Of a DNA stretch of 64,000 bases, positions 17,346 through 26,127 are shown one piece after another. Below the pieces are notes generated by a model, which searched no databases, was not told the DNA's origin, and saw nothing but the letters and a program-made list of their open reading frames with translations. The position numbers were made by a program, and so were the translations under genes. Location of the stretch: assembly GCF_001644025.1 (NCBI RefSeq), contig NZ_LUUK01000177.1, forward strand, positions 62,001-126,000, given 5' to 3'. The stretch comes from Methylomonas koyamae. Its GTDB lineage: Bacteria > Pseudomonadota > Gammaproteobacteria > Methylococcales > Methylomonadaceae. Within the stretch, counting starts at the first letter, position 1. Every line of letters starts with the position of its first letter.

Positions 17346-17777
17346 TTAATGGATGGGCATATCGCTATATTCGTCATCCCAGTCGGCGTCCTCAGGGGCC
17401 GCTGGCGATGATGACGAACTGTTGGCGACTGCCGATGCGTTAGGGCGATCCAGCATCTGCAATTCAAAGGCGGCGATTTCGGTTCGGTACCGCTTGTCAT
17501 GTGCTTGGCCCCATTGCTGGGTACGCAAACGACCTTCGATGTAGATCTGGCTGCCCTTATGCAAGTACTGCTCGGCGGTATCGGCGAGTTTTTTGAAAAA
17601 CACCACTCGATGCCATTCGGTCCGCTCCTGTTTGCCGTTTTTAGGATCGTTCCAGATTTCACTGGTTGCCAAACGGACGGCGACGACTTTGCCGCCGTTA
17701 TTGGGCATAAAGCGAACATCCGGATCGGCGCCGAGCCGGCCCAGCAAGATGACTTTGTTCACGCCGCGATTGGCCAT
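17346..17777 (-). CDS. ssb: Single-stranded DNA-binding protein
   Basis: 143 residues from ATG 17777 ([20 protein letters not shown]), with an AGGAGG site 9 bases upstream; the longer ORF to 17948 covers the structured leader and is not coding. The OB-fold core has the usual [45 protein letters not shown] pattern. A Ser/Pro linker leads to an acidic tip ([14 protein letters not shown]), like the SSB interaction tail but ending IH, not the usual IPF. First gene of the minus-strand maintenance cluster and the SSB of the element's own recombination system. Confidence 0.95.
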   Translation of the reverse strand: MANRGVNKVILLGRLGADPDVRFMPNNGGKVVAVRLATSEIWNDPKNGKQERTEWHRVVFFKKLADTAEQYLHKGSQIYIEGRLRTQQWGQAHDKRYRTEIAAFELQMLDRPNASAVANSSSSSPAAPEDADWDDEYSDMPIH

Positions 17778-17850
17778 GATGACATTCCTCCTGTCGGCCG
17801 CGCCCGACTCAACGATAACAATACCCAGCGGCGCGGCGATGGGCATGCCG

Positions 17851-17892
17851 GAACGCCGAACCCCTACTGGGAATCGAGACGCCCGGCAGGGT
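17851..17892 (-). ncRNA. Structured leader, copy 12 (before ssb)
   Basis: Minus strand: ACCC-TGCC-GGG hairpin competing with GGGCG / CGTTC (G-U pairs) enclosing CGA...UCG and CCC-AGTA-GGG. It follows the second repeat type (17908-17988) and lies about 75 bases before the ssb start. Confidence 0.68.
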
Positions 17893-17907
17893 AAACAATA
17901 AAATCTC

Positions 17908-17988
17908 ACATCAGGCTTGACGCACCTGACACGCCGATGGACAACCACCGTCGCCGCTCAAAAGCGGAACGCCGACCGAAGTCGGATC
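17908..17988 (-). repeat. Second structured repeat, copy c
   Basis: Homologue of 8931-9010 and 14459-14535. Stems TCAGG/CCTGA, GAC/GTC, CCGC/GCGG and CCGAC-CGAA-GTCGG. It lies between the divergent gene at 18189 and ssb, immediately upstream of leader copy 12. Confidence 0.7.
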
Positions 17989-18085
17989 AAGGCGATCATG
18001 AAAGACCAGCCGAGAAAGTTTGGGAAGAAGCGAAAGGCCGATGGCCAACCGATTCCGTTGGCGGGTATTGAAGCAGAATTATTTT

Positions 18086-18116
18086 GAAGAGCTTTTGCAG
18101 CTGACGCCGAATTCGC
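18086..18116. repeat. 31-bp element shared with the traL upstream region
   Basis: 28 of 31 bases match 54096-54126, in the same orientation, with the core GCTTTTGCAGCTGACG. Here it lies in the divergent gap between the 18189 gene and the ssb cluster; the other copy lies just upstream of traL. It is probably a binding site for a common activator or part of a shared promoter class. Confidence 0.65.
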
Positions 18117-18188
18117 CATCAGCTGCGGACAGGTTAAAAAAAATCTGGCTTACGATCACTGCCCATTCGTCCATATCAGGAAACAGTC

Positions 18189-18821
18189 ATGTCCGAAACA
18201 GCTCCACAGCCTAAATCAGTCCCGCGACGCGCTATCAGTCGGCCGATATTTGAGCGTACATTTAGCATCAACAGCGAACAAGCCATTCGCGTGATTCGTA
18301 ACAGCTATCATCGATTGATGGTGTCCCTGTACGCCATCGACGTGATTCTGCGCATCATTGGAAGAGAGGAAACGGTCGATGAAATTGAAGGCATTGTTAG
18401 CCAGATGATTGCCGAATGCGCGGAGCAACTGCAGCAGGAAAAACTACGCTTGGAAAAACTCAAGGCCGACAACGGCATCACCGAAACGCCCACGTACACG
18501 CACCCCAGGGAATTTGTGGCGAAAATCGCCTCGCCGCAGATTGCGCAATTCGTCGAGTTGATTCGTTTGCTGGATCAGTTGATGATCGTGATGGACACCT
18601 TGTGGCTATGCCAGGTCATCTCCAACAAGCATTGCATTGAGGCCCGTTATCAGTGGCAGCAGCGATTGCAACGACTGGCAAATAAAATTGTGACTATGGA
18701 AAAACATGCGCATCAGGCGGCGTATGAGCAGGGGCATGGTGAAGAACTCAGGATTGCAAGGGAAACTGAGGGGCTAACCGATGAACCAGAGGCAATTTCA
18801 GCAAATGCAGCTGAATTTTGA
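18189..18821 (+). CDS. Hypothetical helical protein divergent from ssb
   Basis: 210 residues from ATG 18189 (MSETAPQPKS), preceded by AGGA at a usable distance. Mostly alpha-helical with long amphipathic stretches (HRLMVSLYAIDVILRIIG, QQEKLRLEKLKAD) suggesting dimerisation. No family recognised with confidence; the position, just before ssb and next to the traN-side hotspot, matches that of an unassigned gene (s063-like) in SXT elements. It could be a regulator or partition-like accessory, but nothing in the sequence proves this. It borders the defence island, and its downstream gap (18822-18977) contains the island promoter. Confidence 0.68.
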   Translation: MSETAPQPKSVPRRAISRPIFERTFSINSEQAIRVIRNSYHRLMVSLYAIDVILRIIGREETVDEIEGIVSQMIAECAEQLQQEKLRLEKLKADNGITETPTYTHPREFVAKIASPQIAQFVELIRLLDQLMIVMDTLWLCQVISNKHCIEARYQWQQRLQRLANKIVTMEKHAHQAAYEQGHGEELRIARETEGLTDEPEAISANAAEF

Positions 18822-18920
18822 CACACCATTGCGCTGGCAGCTCTTAGCGATTCAAAATGAATCTTATTAAAATCAATAATTAAAAGCTTTCGGAGCTAAA
18901 CAGATCTCCAATAAAGGGCA

Positions 18921-18947
18921 TTGAAAAAGGATGAGCTGATTTATAAT
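18921..18947 (+). promoter_or_regulatory. Candidate sigma70 promoter of the Ssp operon
   Basis: TTGAAA at 18921-18926 and a perfect TATAAT at 18942-18947, spaced 15 bases (shorter than the ideal 17), about 30 bases upstream of the sspB start. The surrounding 150 bases are AT-rich and non-coding. It is the only plausible promoter found for the rightward operon 18978-37447. Confidence 0.55.
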
Positions 18948-18977
18948 GGTACATCTAAAAAATCTAGGATTTCATAA

Positions 18978-19883
18978 ATGATTCCGCTGAGGCCTGATTG
19001 CTACTCCTTCGGTCGCCACGAAACTTTTCCATTACGCTTTGGTTGGCTCACTAAGGGTTATCAAGCTTGGTTGTCTACGCCTGGCGTGTTTGAAGACGAT
19101 GATGCTACAGTTAAGCTCGGTGTAGGGAAAAACATGGTTTCTGCGATTAAATATTGGCTTATCGCTACGCAGATGATTAACTGTGATCGCCAATCTATCA
19201 TGTCATCAGAACTAGGAGAACGTATCTTCTCCCCTAATGGATGGGATCCTTACCTTGAAGATGATGCAACAATTTGGCTTTTGCATTGGCTGATTTCTTC
19301 AAATCCTGCTGAAGCGACCACTCCATTCTGGTTTTTTAATCGTTTCCATAAGCCAGAGTTCACTATGAAGGAGCTCATAGATGCTCAGAAATATTTTGTC
19401 TCGGAACATCTTTCGGCTAAGGTTTCTGAAGCCACTCTCAAACATGACCTGACCTTGCTAGTTCGTATGTATCAACCTACGTTGAATTCAAAATCTGTTC
19501 CTTCAGAAGAAGGTTTAGATTCCCCTGTGGCTATGCTCGGATTAATGGAGATGGCTACAGGTTCGAAATATCATGAGTCCAAACCCGAATTTCGCTCAGT
19601 ACCAGTGGCAATTTTTGCTTTTTCTGTTGCCCAAGTGCTTGTGGAATCAGGTGCACCCAATTTACCGATCGAGCGTCTCATGCGTAGTGATGGCGTTCTT
19701 GCCGCACCTGGCTCTGTGTTTAGGCTCACGGAGGAATGTCTCATCACTAAACTTGAGGAGATGATTGCTTGGTATCCTGGTGTTTTCAACCTAAGAGAAT
19801 CAGCGGGAATTCATCAGCTATATCTTCTCAAGGAACTCGAACCGATTAGTTTGTTACGTCGACACTATATTGGAGCACACTAG
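18978..19883 (+). CDS. sspB: SspB-like DUF4007 protein (DNA phosphorothioation)
   Basis: 301 residues from ATG 18978. It opens with the DUF4007 signature FGRHETFPLRFGWLTKGYQA and KLGVGKNMVSAIKYWL. DUF4007 proteins are the SspB component of SspABCD phosphorothioation systems, where SspB has been linked to strand nicking needed for single-strand sulfur insertion (family knowledge). It is followed after 9 bases by a large P-loop ATPase and then by a DndC/SspD-type sulfurtransferase, the expected SspB-C-D order. DUF4007 also occurs with other defence gene sets, so the assignment rests on the three-gene context. Confidence 0.88.
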   Translation: MIPLRPDCYSFGRHETFPLRFGWLTKGYQAWLSTPGVFEDDDATVKLGVGKNMVSAIKYWLIATQMINCDRQSIMSSELGERIFSPNGWDPYLEDDATIWLLHWLISSNPAEATTPFWFFNRFHKPEFTMKELIDAQKYFVSEHLSAKVSEATLKHDLTLLVRMYQPTLNSKSVPSEEGLDSPVAMLGLMEMATGSKYHESKPEFRSVPVAIFAFSVAQVLVESGAPNLPIERLMRSDGVLAAPGSVFRLTEECLITKLEEMIAWYPGVFNLRESAGIHQLYLLKELEPISLLRRHYIGAH

Positions 19884-19892
19884 TAGATCATT

Positions 19893-22800
19893 ATGTCAAT
19901 CGCCCAATTTATAAACGTCAATACAAGCTATACCCGTTCAATTAATATAGAGCGCGACAGCGAATATCAAAATAGTGTTCGTCCTTATATCTTAACGAGC
20001 AGAGCTATACAGGTGCTCGATCGCTTTACAGATACATTAAAGCCAATTGAGATTCCTCGCGCATGGGCTCTAGTGGGGCCTTACGGCTCAGGTAAATCGG
20101 CTTTTGGCTTATTCCTATCGCAACTCTTAGGCAATAAAGAAGATGAGACGACTCAGCACGCTATTGCCGGCTTGCAGCAAGTCGCCCCCGAGTTAGCTGA
20201 GCAGTTCAAAAAAAATTGCGCAGCACCAAAAGGCTACTGTATTGCTAGTATTGCCGGCACTCCGGAATCGCTTGGGCACCGTTTATTACAAGCATTAAAT
20301 AAGGCTGTTTTGCGATACTTTGGTGACCATCGCGATGATCTAAATCCGCAATTGCTTTCCCTGCTAAAGGAAGTTACGAATGAGATCAATCCAAAAACGA
20401 GCGATATCCTTGCTCTCATCTCTGAATTACAGAGCGCAATCACCAAAGTAGGTGGCGCTGGTCTCCTAATTGTTGTAGACGAACTTGGCAAATTTTTAGA
20501 ATATGAGGCTCGTCATCGGAGCAACTCGGAAATTTTTCTATTGCAGGCCTTAGCCGAACATGCTGTTCGCCCTGATGAAGCACCTCTCCAACTAGTCGTA
20601 CTGTTACATCAATCCTTTGAACAATATGCCCAGACCCTCGGCGACCATCTTCGCAATGAGTGGAAGAAGGTTCAGGGGAGGTTTGAAAGCATCCCCTTTG
20701 TCGAGACTGCCGAACAGGTCATTCGAGTCATCAGGGCTGCACTCGTGCAGAATCTTGACCCACGCATAAAGACTAAATTAGATGCTGAAGCATTCCAATT
20801 TGCTGCAGCTTTGGATCAACATCGAGCATTGCCTCCAGGCTTATTAGTGGATGATGCTGCTGCGTTGTTTACGGCTTGCTACCCGTTACATCCTATTTCC
20901 CTGTTGGTATTGCCAGCACTTTGTCAGCGTGTAGCACAGAATGAGCGGACTCTTTTTAGTTATTTGGGAAGCCAGGAACCGCACGGTTTTATGGAAAGTT
21001 TGAGCCGACTCAGTGTCAAGAATGATCGGTTAGATTGGATATGCCCATGGGAAATATACGATTATTTCATTCTGAATCAACCTGGTTTAGTCACTGATCC
21101 ACATACGCATCGTCGCTGGGCAGAAGTTGTAACAGCCGTTGAACGGCTTGGCGATGCACTTGCAAGTGAAATATCCTTGCTTAAGATGATAGGACTTATG
21201 AATATCGTTGGTATTCAAGGTGGGCTCAAGGCTTCATTTGAAGTGCTATCACTATGTGATGAGAATGCCAAAATCACAAGCTCCACTCTCGATGCTCTGG
21301 GTGAGCGTTCCCTAATTACCTACCGTAAATTTAGCGGAGAATATCGTGTGTGGCAGGGAAGCGATTTCGACTTAGAAACCGCTCTCTCAGAGCAAATTTC
21401 TCAGATTGGTCAGGTCGATATTGCTGAGTTATTGAACCAAGCTAAGCCGCTAGCTCCAATCGTAGCCCGTCGACATGCTATTGCTACGGGCACTCTTCGC
21501 TATTACCAGCCAGACTTTGTTAGCGCCCCTAGCATTAGCCGAATACGGCCCATGGATAAGCCAACATTATTTATTTGTCTTGCGAATACGACGGATGAAG
21601 TAATTCTGTTTAGGCAAAAGCTTATTGAACTAGGTAACGGGCACACTATTGGGGTTATTGTCGGGAACCCTGAGTCCCTGCGCGAGGCGGTATTAACCAT
21701 ATTCGCTCTATCACGGATACAGCGCGAAAATGCCTTACTTGCCAATGATCCAGTGGCTCAACGTGAACTCAAAGATCGACTAACGGCTGCACAAAAAAAC
21801 GAAACTGCAATTATTGCTTCGATCCTGGAGACTCCTAACCAATCTGAGTGGATAGCTCAAGGGCGTATACCTTTGATCGATAATAAACGCCAGTTACAAC
21901 AAAAATTCTCCGCAATATTGGATGAGGTTTATTACGCTGCCCCTTTATTACATAACGAGCTAATAAATCGCGATAAGCCATCCCCCAGCGCAATGGCTGG
22001 GCGCAATAAGCTGATCGCCGCAATGTTTGAGCATGGCCATGAGGAAGATCTTGGGATTGAGAAATATCCTGCTGAAAAATCTATGTATCGTGCTTTGCTC
22101 AAGGCGACAGGATTGCATTACAAAAATGGTGATGGTTGGCAATTTGGTTTATCCCCCACTTTAAAGGATAAGTATCGAATTCGACCCGTTTGGAAGGCTA
22201 TCGAGAAAGAGTTTGACGATTCCGAAACCAATCCGATTCCTGTGGCTGACTTGTTTGCTCGTCTAGTTCAGCCGCCATACGGCTTAAAAGCTGGCGTAAT
22301 CCCGATTCTATTTTTGACAATTTTTCTAGCTAATAGAGATGAATTGGCGTTATTTGAAGAAGGGAGCTTTATCCCATTTCTGACTGTTGAGATATACGAG
22401 CGGCTTCTGAAAAACCCTAAGTCTTTTAGTCTTCAACGTTTTCAAATAGATTCTCTACGAGAAGCTTTATTCAGACGTTATGCCGAAATTGTTTCGGGAG
22501 AAATACCGAACGAAGCTACACTACTCACTGCAGTCAAACCGTTGGCTCAAATGATGGTGAATCTGCCAGATTACACGAAACGGACCCAACGCCTGTCTCC
22601 TGAAGCGATTTCAGTACGAAACCTATTTTTCGAATCGAAATCGCCTGCACAACTTGTCCTAGTCGATCTGCCAAAAGCATGTGGATTCAGTTCTCTCACT
22701 AGCATTAAGCCTGAAGAAGAGCAATTGCATATGTTCTCCCAAAAATTTCAGAGCGTAATTGGAGAGTTGAGAGGTGCATACCATAGTCTGCTTTGGAATG

Positions 22801-23384
22801 TTATGAACATGATCAAAAAGGCGTTTGGCATCGAAAATGATGTCCTGATTCAGGATCTTCGCGACATGCTGCGTGGTCGATGTATGCAATTAGAGAATTA
22901 CACAATCGATATCCACGGATTGCGAGCATTCATAGGACGCATTGTAGATCCTTACGGGGAGGAAACCCCTTGGCTAATTAGCATTGCGAGTTTCCTTGCC
23001 CGTAAACCGCCTGAGAAATGGACTGATGATGATATTAATGCTGTGGAATATCGTATAACTGAATACGCCAAACGTATTCGTGATTTGGAGCGGTTGCGTT
23101 TCGTCCATCAAGACCGAATTTCTGATTTCGGTGATGATATCGAAGTAATGTTACTTAAGGGAGTACAACAGCAAACTGGCGAAACAGAGCTGTTTGTCGT
23201 ACTAGATTCAGCCAAAAAACGAGCAGTGGCAAGTACTGTCAGTAAAATTTCTGATCTTCTCTCTAGTTTAGATGATGTCAGCTTGAGGCACGCAGCTCTT
23301 GCGCTTAGTTTTACCGCAGCTACGTCTTCGATCCCTGAAGCTGATAGGAATAATGAATATGTTGCACTGGAAGGTAAATCATGA
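19893..23384 (+). CDS. sspC: SspC-like P-loop ATPase (DNA phosphorothioation)
   Basis: 1163 residues from ATG 19893. Walker A GPYGSGKS at 62-69 and Walker B LLIVVDELGKF with D196-E197, then a long helical region without other recognised domains. Large ATPases in this position are the SspC component of SspBCD; they also share distant similarity with BrxC, so a BREX-like label could appear in automated annotation. No pglZ or brxL lies nearby, which argues against BREX. The stop overlaps the sspD start by 4 bases (ATGA). Base composition is more AT-rich than the flanking conjugation genes. Confidence 0.85.
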   Translation: MSIAQFINVNTSYTRSINIERDSEYQNSVRPYILTSRAIQVLDRFTDTLKPIEIPRAWALVGPYGSGKSAFGLFLSQLLGNKEDETTQHAIAGLQQVAPELAEQFKKNCAAPKGYCIASIAGTPESLGHRLLQALNKAVLRYFGDHRDDLNPQLLSLLKEVTNEINPKTSDILALISELQSAITKVGGAGLLIVVDELGKFLEYEARHRSNSEIFLLQALAEHAVRPDEAPLQLVVLLHQSFEQYAQTLGDHLRNEWKKVQGRFESIPFVETAEQVIRVIRAALVQNLDPRIKTKLDAEAFQFAAALDQHRALPPGLLVDDAAALFTACYPLHPISLLVLPALCQRVAQNERTLFSYLGSQEPHGFMESLSRLSVKNDRLDWICPWEIYDYFILNQPGLVTDPHTHRRWAEVVTAVERLGDALASEISLLKMIGLMNIVGIQGGLKASFEVLSLCDENAKITSSTLDALGERSLITYRKFSGEYRVWQGSDFDLETALSEQISQIGQVDIAELLNQAKPLAPIVARRHAIATGTLRYYQPDFVSAPSISRIRPMDKPTLFICLANTTDEVILFRQKLIELGNGHTIGVIVGNPESLREAVLTIFALSRIQRENALLANDPVAQRELKDRLTAAQKNETAIIASILETPNQSEWIAQGRIPLIDNKRQLQQKFSAILDEVYYAAPLLHNELINRDKPSPSAMAGRNKLIAAMFEHGHEEDLGIEKYPAEKSMYRALLKATGLHYKNGDGWQFGLSPTLKDKYRIRPVWKAIEKEFDDSETNPIPVADLFARLVQPPYGLKAGVIPILFLTIFLANRDELALFEEGSFIPFLTVEIYERLLKNPKSFSLQRFQIDSLREALFRRYAEIVSGEIPNEATLLTAVKPLAQMMVNLPDYTKRTQRLSPEAISVRNLFFESKSPAQLVLVDLPKACGFSSLTSIKPEEEQLHMFSQKFQSVIGELRGAYHSLLWNVMNMIKKAFGIENDVLIQDLRDMLRGRCMQLENYTIDIHGLRAFIGRIVDPYGEETPWLISIASFLARKPPEKWTDDDINAVEYRITEYAKRIRDLERLRFVHQDRISDFGDDIEVMLLKGVQQQTGETELFVVLDSAKKRAVASTVSKISDLLSSLDDVSLRHAALALSFTAATSSIPEADRNNEYVALEGKS

Positions 23385-24184
23385 GCGCTAGCATAGTAAG
23401 TAACAAACCAATTCGCCACGTTCTCGGCATCTCCGGTGGTAAGGATAGTGCTGCTTTGGCAATTTATATGCGCGATAAGGTGCCAGAGATGGAGTATTTC
23501 TTTACTGACACTGGTGCTGAGTTGCCAGAGGTGTACGATTATCTTGATAAGCTCGAAGCCTACTTGGCTAAGCCAATAACTCGGTTAATGACTAATGGCG
23601 ATTTTGATCACCTTCTAAGTAAGTACAACAATTTTCTTCCGTCACCGAACACAAGATGGTGTACTCGCGAGATGAAAATTCGTCCGTTCGAGGAATGGGT
23701 AGGGATTGATCAAGTAATTACATATGTTGCGATACGGGCTGACGAAGATCGCGATGGCTACCGCAGCACAAAAGCAAATATCCAACCTAAATTCCCCTTT
23801 AAGGTTGACGGGATTGTGCGGTCAGATATTGAGCGAATTTTGATCAATGCGGGAGTTGGTTATCCAAAATATTACGAGTGGCGTAGTCGATCAGGATGCT
23901 ATTTTTGTTTCTTTCAACGCAAGAATGAGTGGATTTCACTAGCTGAGAGACATCCCGATCTTTTTGAACGTGCTAAGAAATACGAGAAGTTAAATACTTT
24001 AACCGGTGAGCAATACACATGGACACAGGGAGAAACGTTAGAGCAGTTGGTCGCAAGAGCGAGTGATATCAAAGCTCAGGCTAACTCACGTAAAATCGTA
24101 ACAAGACGTATGCCCTGGCAAGAACTGTTAGCCAATCTCGCTGATGAGGAAGATAACGAGTCTTGCCTCATTTGCACTCTTTAA
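23381..24184 (+). CDS. sspD: SspD/DndC-like ATP-pyrophosphatase sulfurtransferase
   Basis: 267 residues. PAPS-reductase-type fold with the PP-loop SGGKDS at 18-23, FFTDTGAELPEVYDYL after it, and RWCTREMKI with C94. A CxxC pair (C173, C176 in RSGCYFCFFQ) and a second at the end (C262, C265) could, with C94, bind an iron-sulfur cluster as in DndC. It activates the DNA backbone or transfers sulfur in phosphorothioation (family knowledge). The start overlaps the sspC stop (ATGA). Sulfur must come from a cysteine desulfurase; none is in the window, so a host IscS-like enzyme is inferred. Confidence 0.9.
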   Translation: MSASIVSNKPIRHVLGISGGKDSAALAIYMRDKVPEMEYFFTDTGAELPEVYDYLDKLEAYLAKPITRLMTNGDFDHLLSKYNNFLPSPNTRWCTREMKIRPFEEWVGIDQVITYVAIRADEDRDGYRSTKANIQPKFPFKVDGIVRSDIERILINAGVGYPKYYEWRSRSGCYFCFFQRKNEWISLAERHPDLFERAKKYEKLNTLTGEQYTWTQGETLEQLVARASDIKAQANSRKIVTRRMPWQELLANLADEEDNESCLICTL

Positions 24185-24231
24185 AATAATAAGCCAATAC
24201 TCTTCTCTATTTAGCCCTCATTTTCTGAATA

Positions 24232-26127
24232 ATGGACGATTCTATCACTCGTACTTTGCAAACATCTGTGAGCCCGCCAGCTAGCTCGTGGGTACGTTTT
24301 TTACGCTCATATGGTCCCACCCCAAACAATGCAAGTTTGTTTGACGAATATGTTTCGGCGGCTCTAGCTAAAGCCAAAGTTGCCCCTATTCGGCTCAATA
24401 GCCCTCAACTAAGTAATATCTTGGAGCGTGTTAGCTCCGGTGTGCCTGGCTCTGTCCTGATAGCAGGGACCGCTGGAGATGGCAAGACATACCATTGCCG
24501 AAGCCTGTGGTCTGAGTTAGGAGGCGAAGATCGCGTTTGGTCTGATCCTGAGCCAATCAAGAAACAATCAATTGATGGCGGTCGAATAGCCATATTCGTA
24601 AAGGATCTTAGCGAACTCAGCGACGAACAAGGCGACGAAGCTCTTAGCATGTTAGAGCGATCAGTCTTAGGAGAGGAGGATAAGGAATTCCTAGTCTTAG
24701 CTGCTAATCATGGACAGATATTGGAGCGGCTCAGGTCACTTGGTAATCGCCAGGGGCGTTCCCATCCATTGCGCAAACTCATACAAGACGCCTTCCTGCA
24801 ATCGGGCTCTCAACATGAAAGGCTTGCCGTCTTCGACTTGAGCAAGACTGCCCACCGACATTCGCTCGAAGAATCACTCGACGCCGTCTCTAGGCATCCC
24901 GCTTGGTCAAATTGCTTGAGCTGTTCCCTGGATATGGATGGGCGCGTCTGCCCAATTTCCGAAAACCGTAGGCGATTACTTGGCGAGAACGACGGTCGCC
25001 GAATGGCCAAGAGATTAGGTGATCTGGTTGAGATTGCTAGATACAACGGCGCCCATCTACCAGTTCGCGATTTGCTAGCTTTATCCGCGAACATGATCCT
25101 AGGTCATCCAACCGCACGCGAAGGTCTCATGTCCTGCTCGGATATCGTCAGAATTCAGGAAGCGGGATCCGTCGAGAACGGCAGTATATACGGGAACGTT
25201 TTTGGCGCGAATCTCCCTAGGCGAAGAACTTTATCTCGCCCAGTTTTTCGGGTATTGACTGGTTTTGGAATTGGGGAGGAGACTTCGAATGCTATAGATG
25301 GCCTGCTCGTATATGGAACCGACGACAGCAAGCTTTCAGATGCCTTCGCCCGCCTAGTAGCGTCCGACGCCTTTTATGGAGCAACGCAATCGTATTTAGC
25401 TGCCCAAAGGAGATATTTGGAGGGCGATGAGGGGGCGAGGCTTGACGAGGGCGCTTCGGCTTTCCTCAAGCGCATGGAGAGTCAGCGCCAGCGCCTATTT
25501 TTCACTCTTCCCGAGACTGAACCGGACTTCCGATTCTGGGACCTGACTGCGTTTCGCTTCGCCGGAGACTATTTGGAAACGGTTGCGGCCCTTGTCCAAC
25601 GAAAAGCTATCGCAGAGTCTGCCCGCGCCCGCCTAGCGCGAGGACTTAACAGGATTATGTCGGGCTTGCTGCTAGAGAATACAGATAAGATATTTGTCGC
25701 TAGTTCTGGAGGCTTTACGCATTCAAAAGTTAGCGTACTTTGTGATAGCGAACTCCCTGCACGGAAAGTATCTGGCGGCCTAGGCATGGCGATTAAATTG
25801 GACGAAATTACCGGTCAACCCCGCATTGATATCACGGTCGTGTTTGGAGCAAGCGACGAGGTTTCCCTCCTCCTATCCCCCATTCGTTTCGAATTTCTCT
25901 GCCGAGTTGCCGAAGGAGCCCTGCCGGCGAGCTTTTCCAACGAGTGCTTGGAAGACTTGATGGCCTTCAAGGCACGGCTACTACGCCAAGCCGAACTATT
26001 CCGATCCGGACTGGAACTAGATGGGGAGCCTCTTCCCGATGACGGGACTCTTTATCTTAACTTTATCGAGATCGAGCACAATGGCCATGGCTTTTCGAGA
26101 CCAATTGCAGTTAGGGTTGGAATATGA
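24232..26127 (+). CDS. sspF: SspF / DptF-like restriction ATPase
   Basis: 631 residues from ATG 24232. N-terminal P-loop GTAGDGKTYHC (Walker A at about 79-86) and a Walker-B-like strand IAIFVKDLSEL. The order and sizes of this gene and the next two (631, 506 and about 1800 aa, the last with a C-terminal FtsK/HerA ATPase) match DptF-DptG-DptH, the phosphorothioation-dependent restriction genes (DndFGH), reported with SspABCD as SspFGH. It would act in excluding DNA lacking the sulfur mark. A 47-base gap and a weak ribosome site separate it from sspD. Composition is more GC-rich than the sspBCD part, suggesting a modular join. Confidence 0.83.
   Translation: MDDSITRTLQTSVSPPASSWVRFLRSYGPTPNNASLFDEYVSAALAKAKVAPIRLNSPQLSNILERVSSGVPGSVLIAGTAGDGKTYHCRSLWSELGGEDRVWSDPEPIKKQSIDGGRIAIFVKDLSELSDEQGDEALSMLERSVLGEEDKEFLVLAANHGQILERLRSLGNRQGRSHPLRKLIQDAFLQSGSQHERLAVFDLSKTAHRHSLEESLDAVSRHPAWSNCLSCSLDMDGRVCPISENRRRLLGENDGRRMAKRLGDLVEIARYNGAHLPVRDLLALSANMILGHPTAREGLMSCSDIVRIQEAGSVENGSIYGNVFGANLPRRRTLSRPVFRVLTGFGIGEETSNAIDGLLVYGTDDSKLSDAFARLVASDAFYGATQSYLAAQRRYLEGDEGARLDEGASAFLKRMESQRQRLFFTLPETEPDFRFWDLTAFRFAGDYLETVAALVQRKAIAESARARLARGLNRIMSGLLLENTDKIFVASSGGFTHSKVSVLCDSELPARKVSGGLGMAIKLDEITGQPRIDITVVFGASDEVSLLLSPIRFEFLCRVAEGALPASFSNECLEDLMAFKARLLRQAELFRSGLELDGEPLPDDGTLYLNFIEIEHNGHGFSRPIAVRVGI

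Noticed and set aside
4461-17892. CRISPR array from the recurring GGGG/CCCC elements
   Set aside because: Spacing is irregular (hundreds to thousands of bases), each copy precedes a gene start, stems covary, and no cas genes are present.
17778-17948. Longer SSB reading from 17948
   Set aside because: The extension covers the structured leader; ATG 17777 has an AGGAGG site and matches SSB N termini.
8931-17988. Integron attC sites
   Set aside because: No integron integrase or gene-cassette order; the elements sit upstream of leaders in a single operon-like cluster and lack attC core sites.
19893-24184. BREX-type system (BrxC-like ATPase with PAPS-reductase-like BrxP)
   Set aside because: No PglZ, BrxL or BREX methylase is present; DUF4007 plus DptF/G/H-like neighbours fit the Ssp phosphorothioation layout better.
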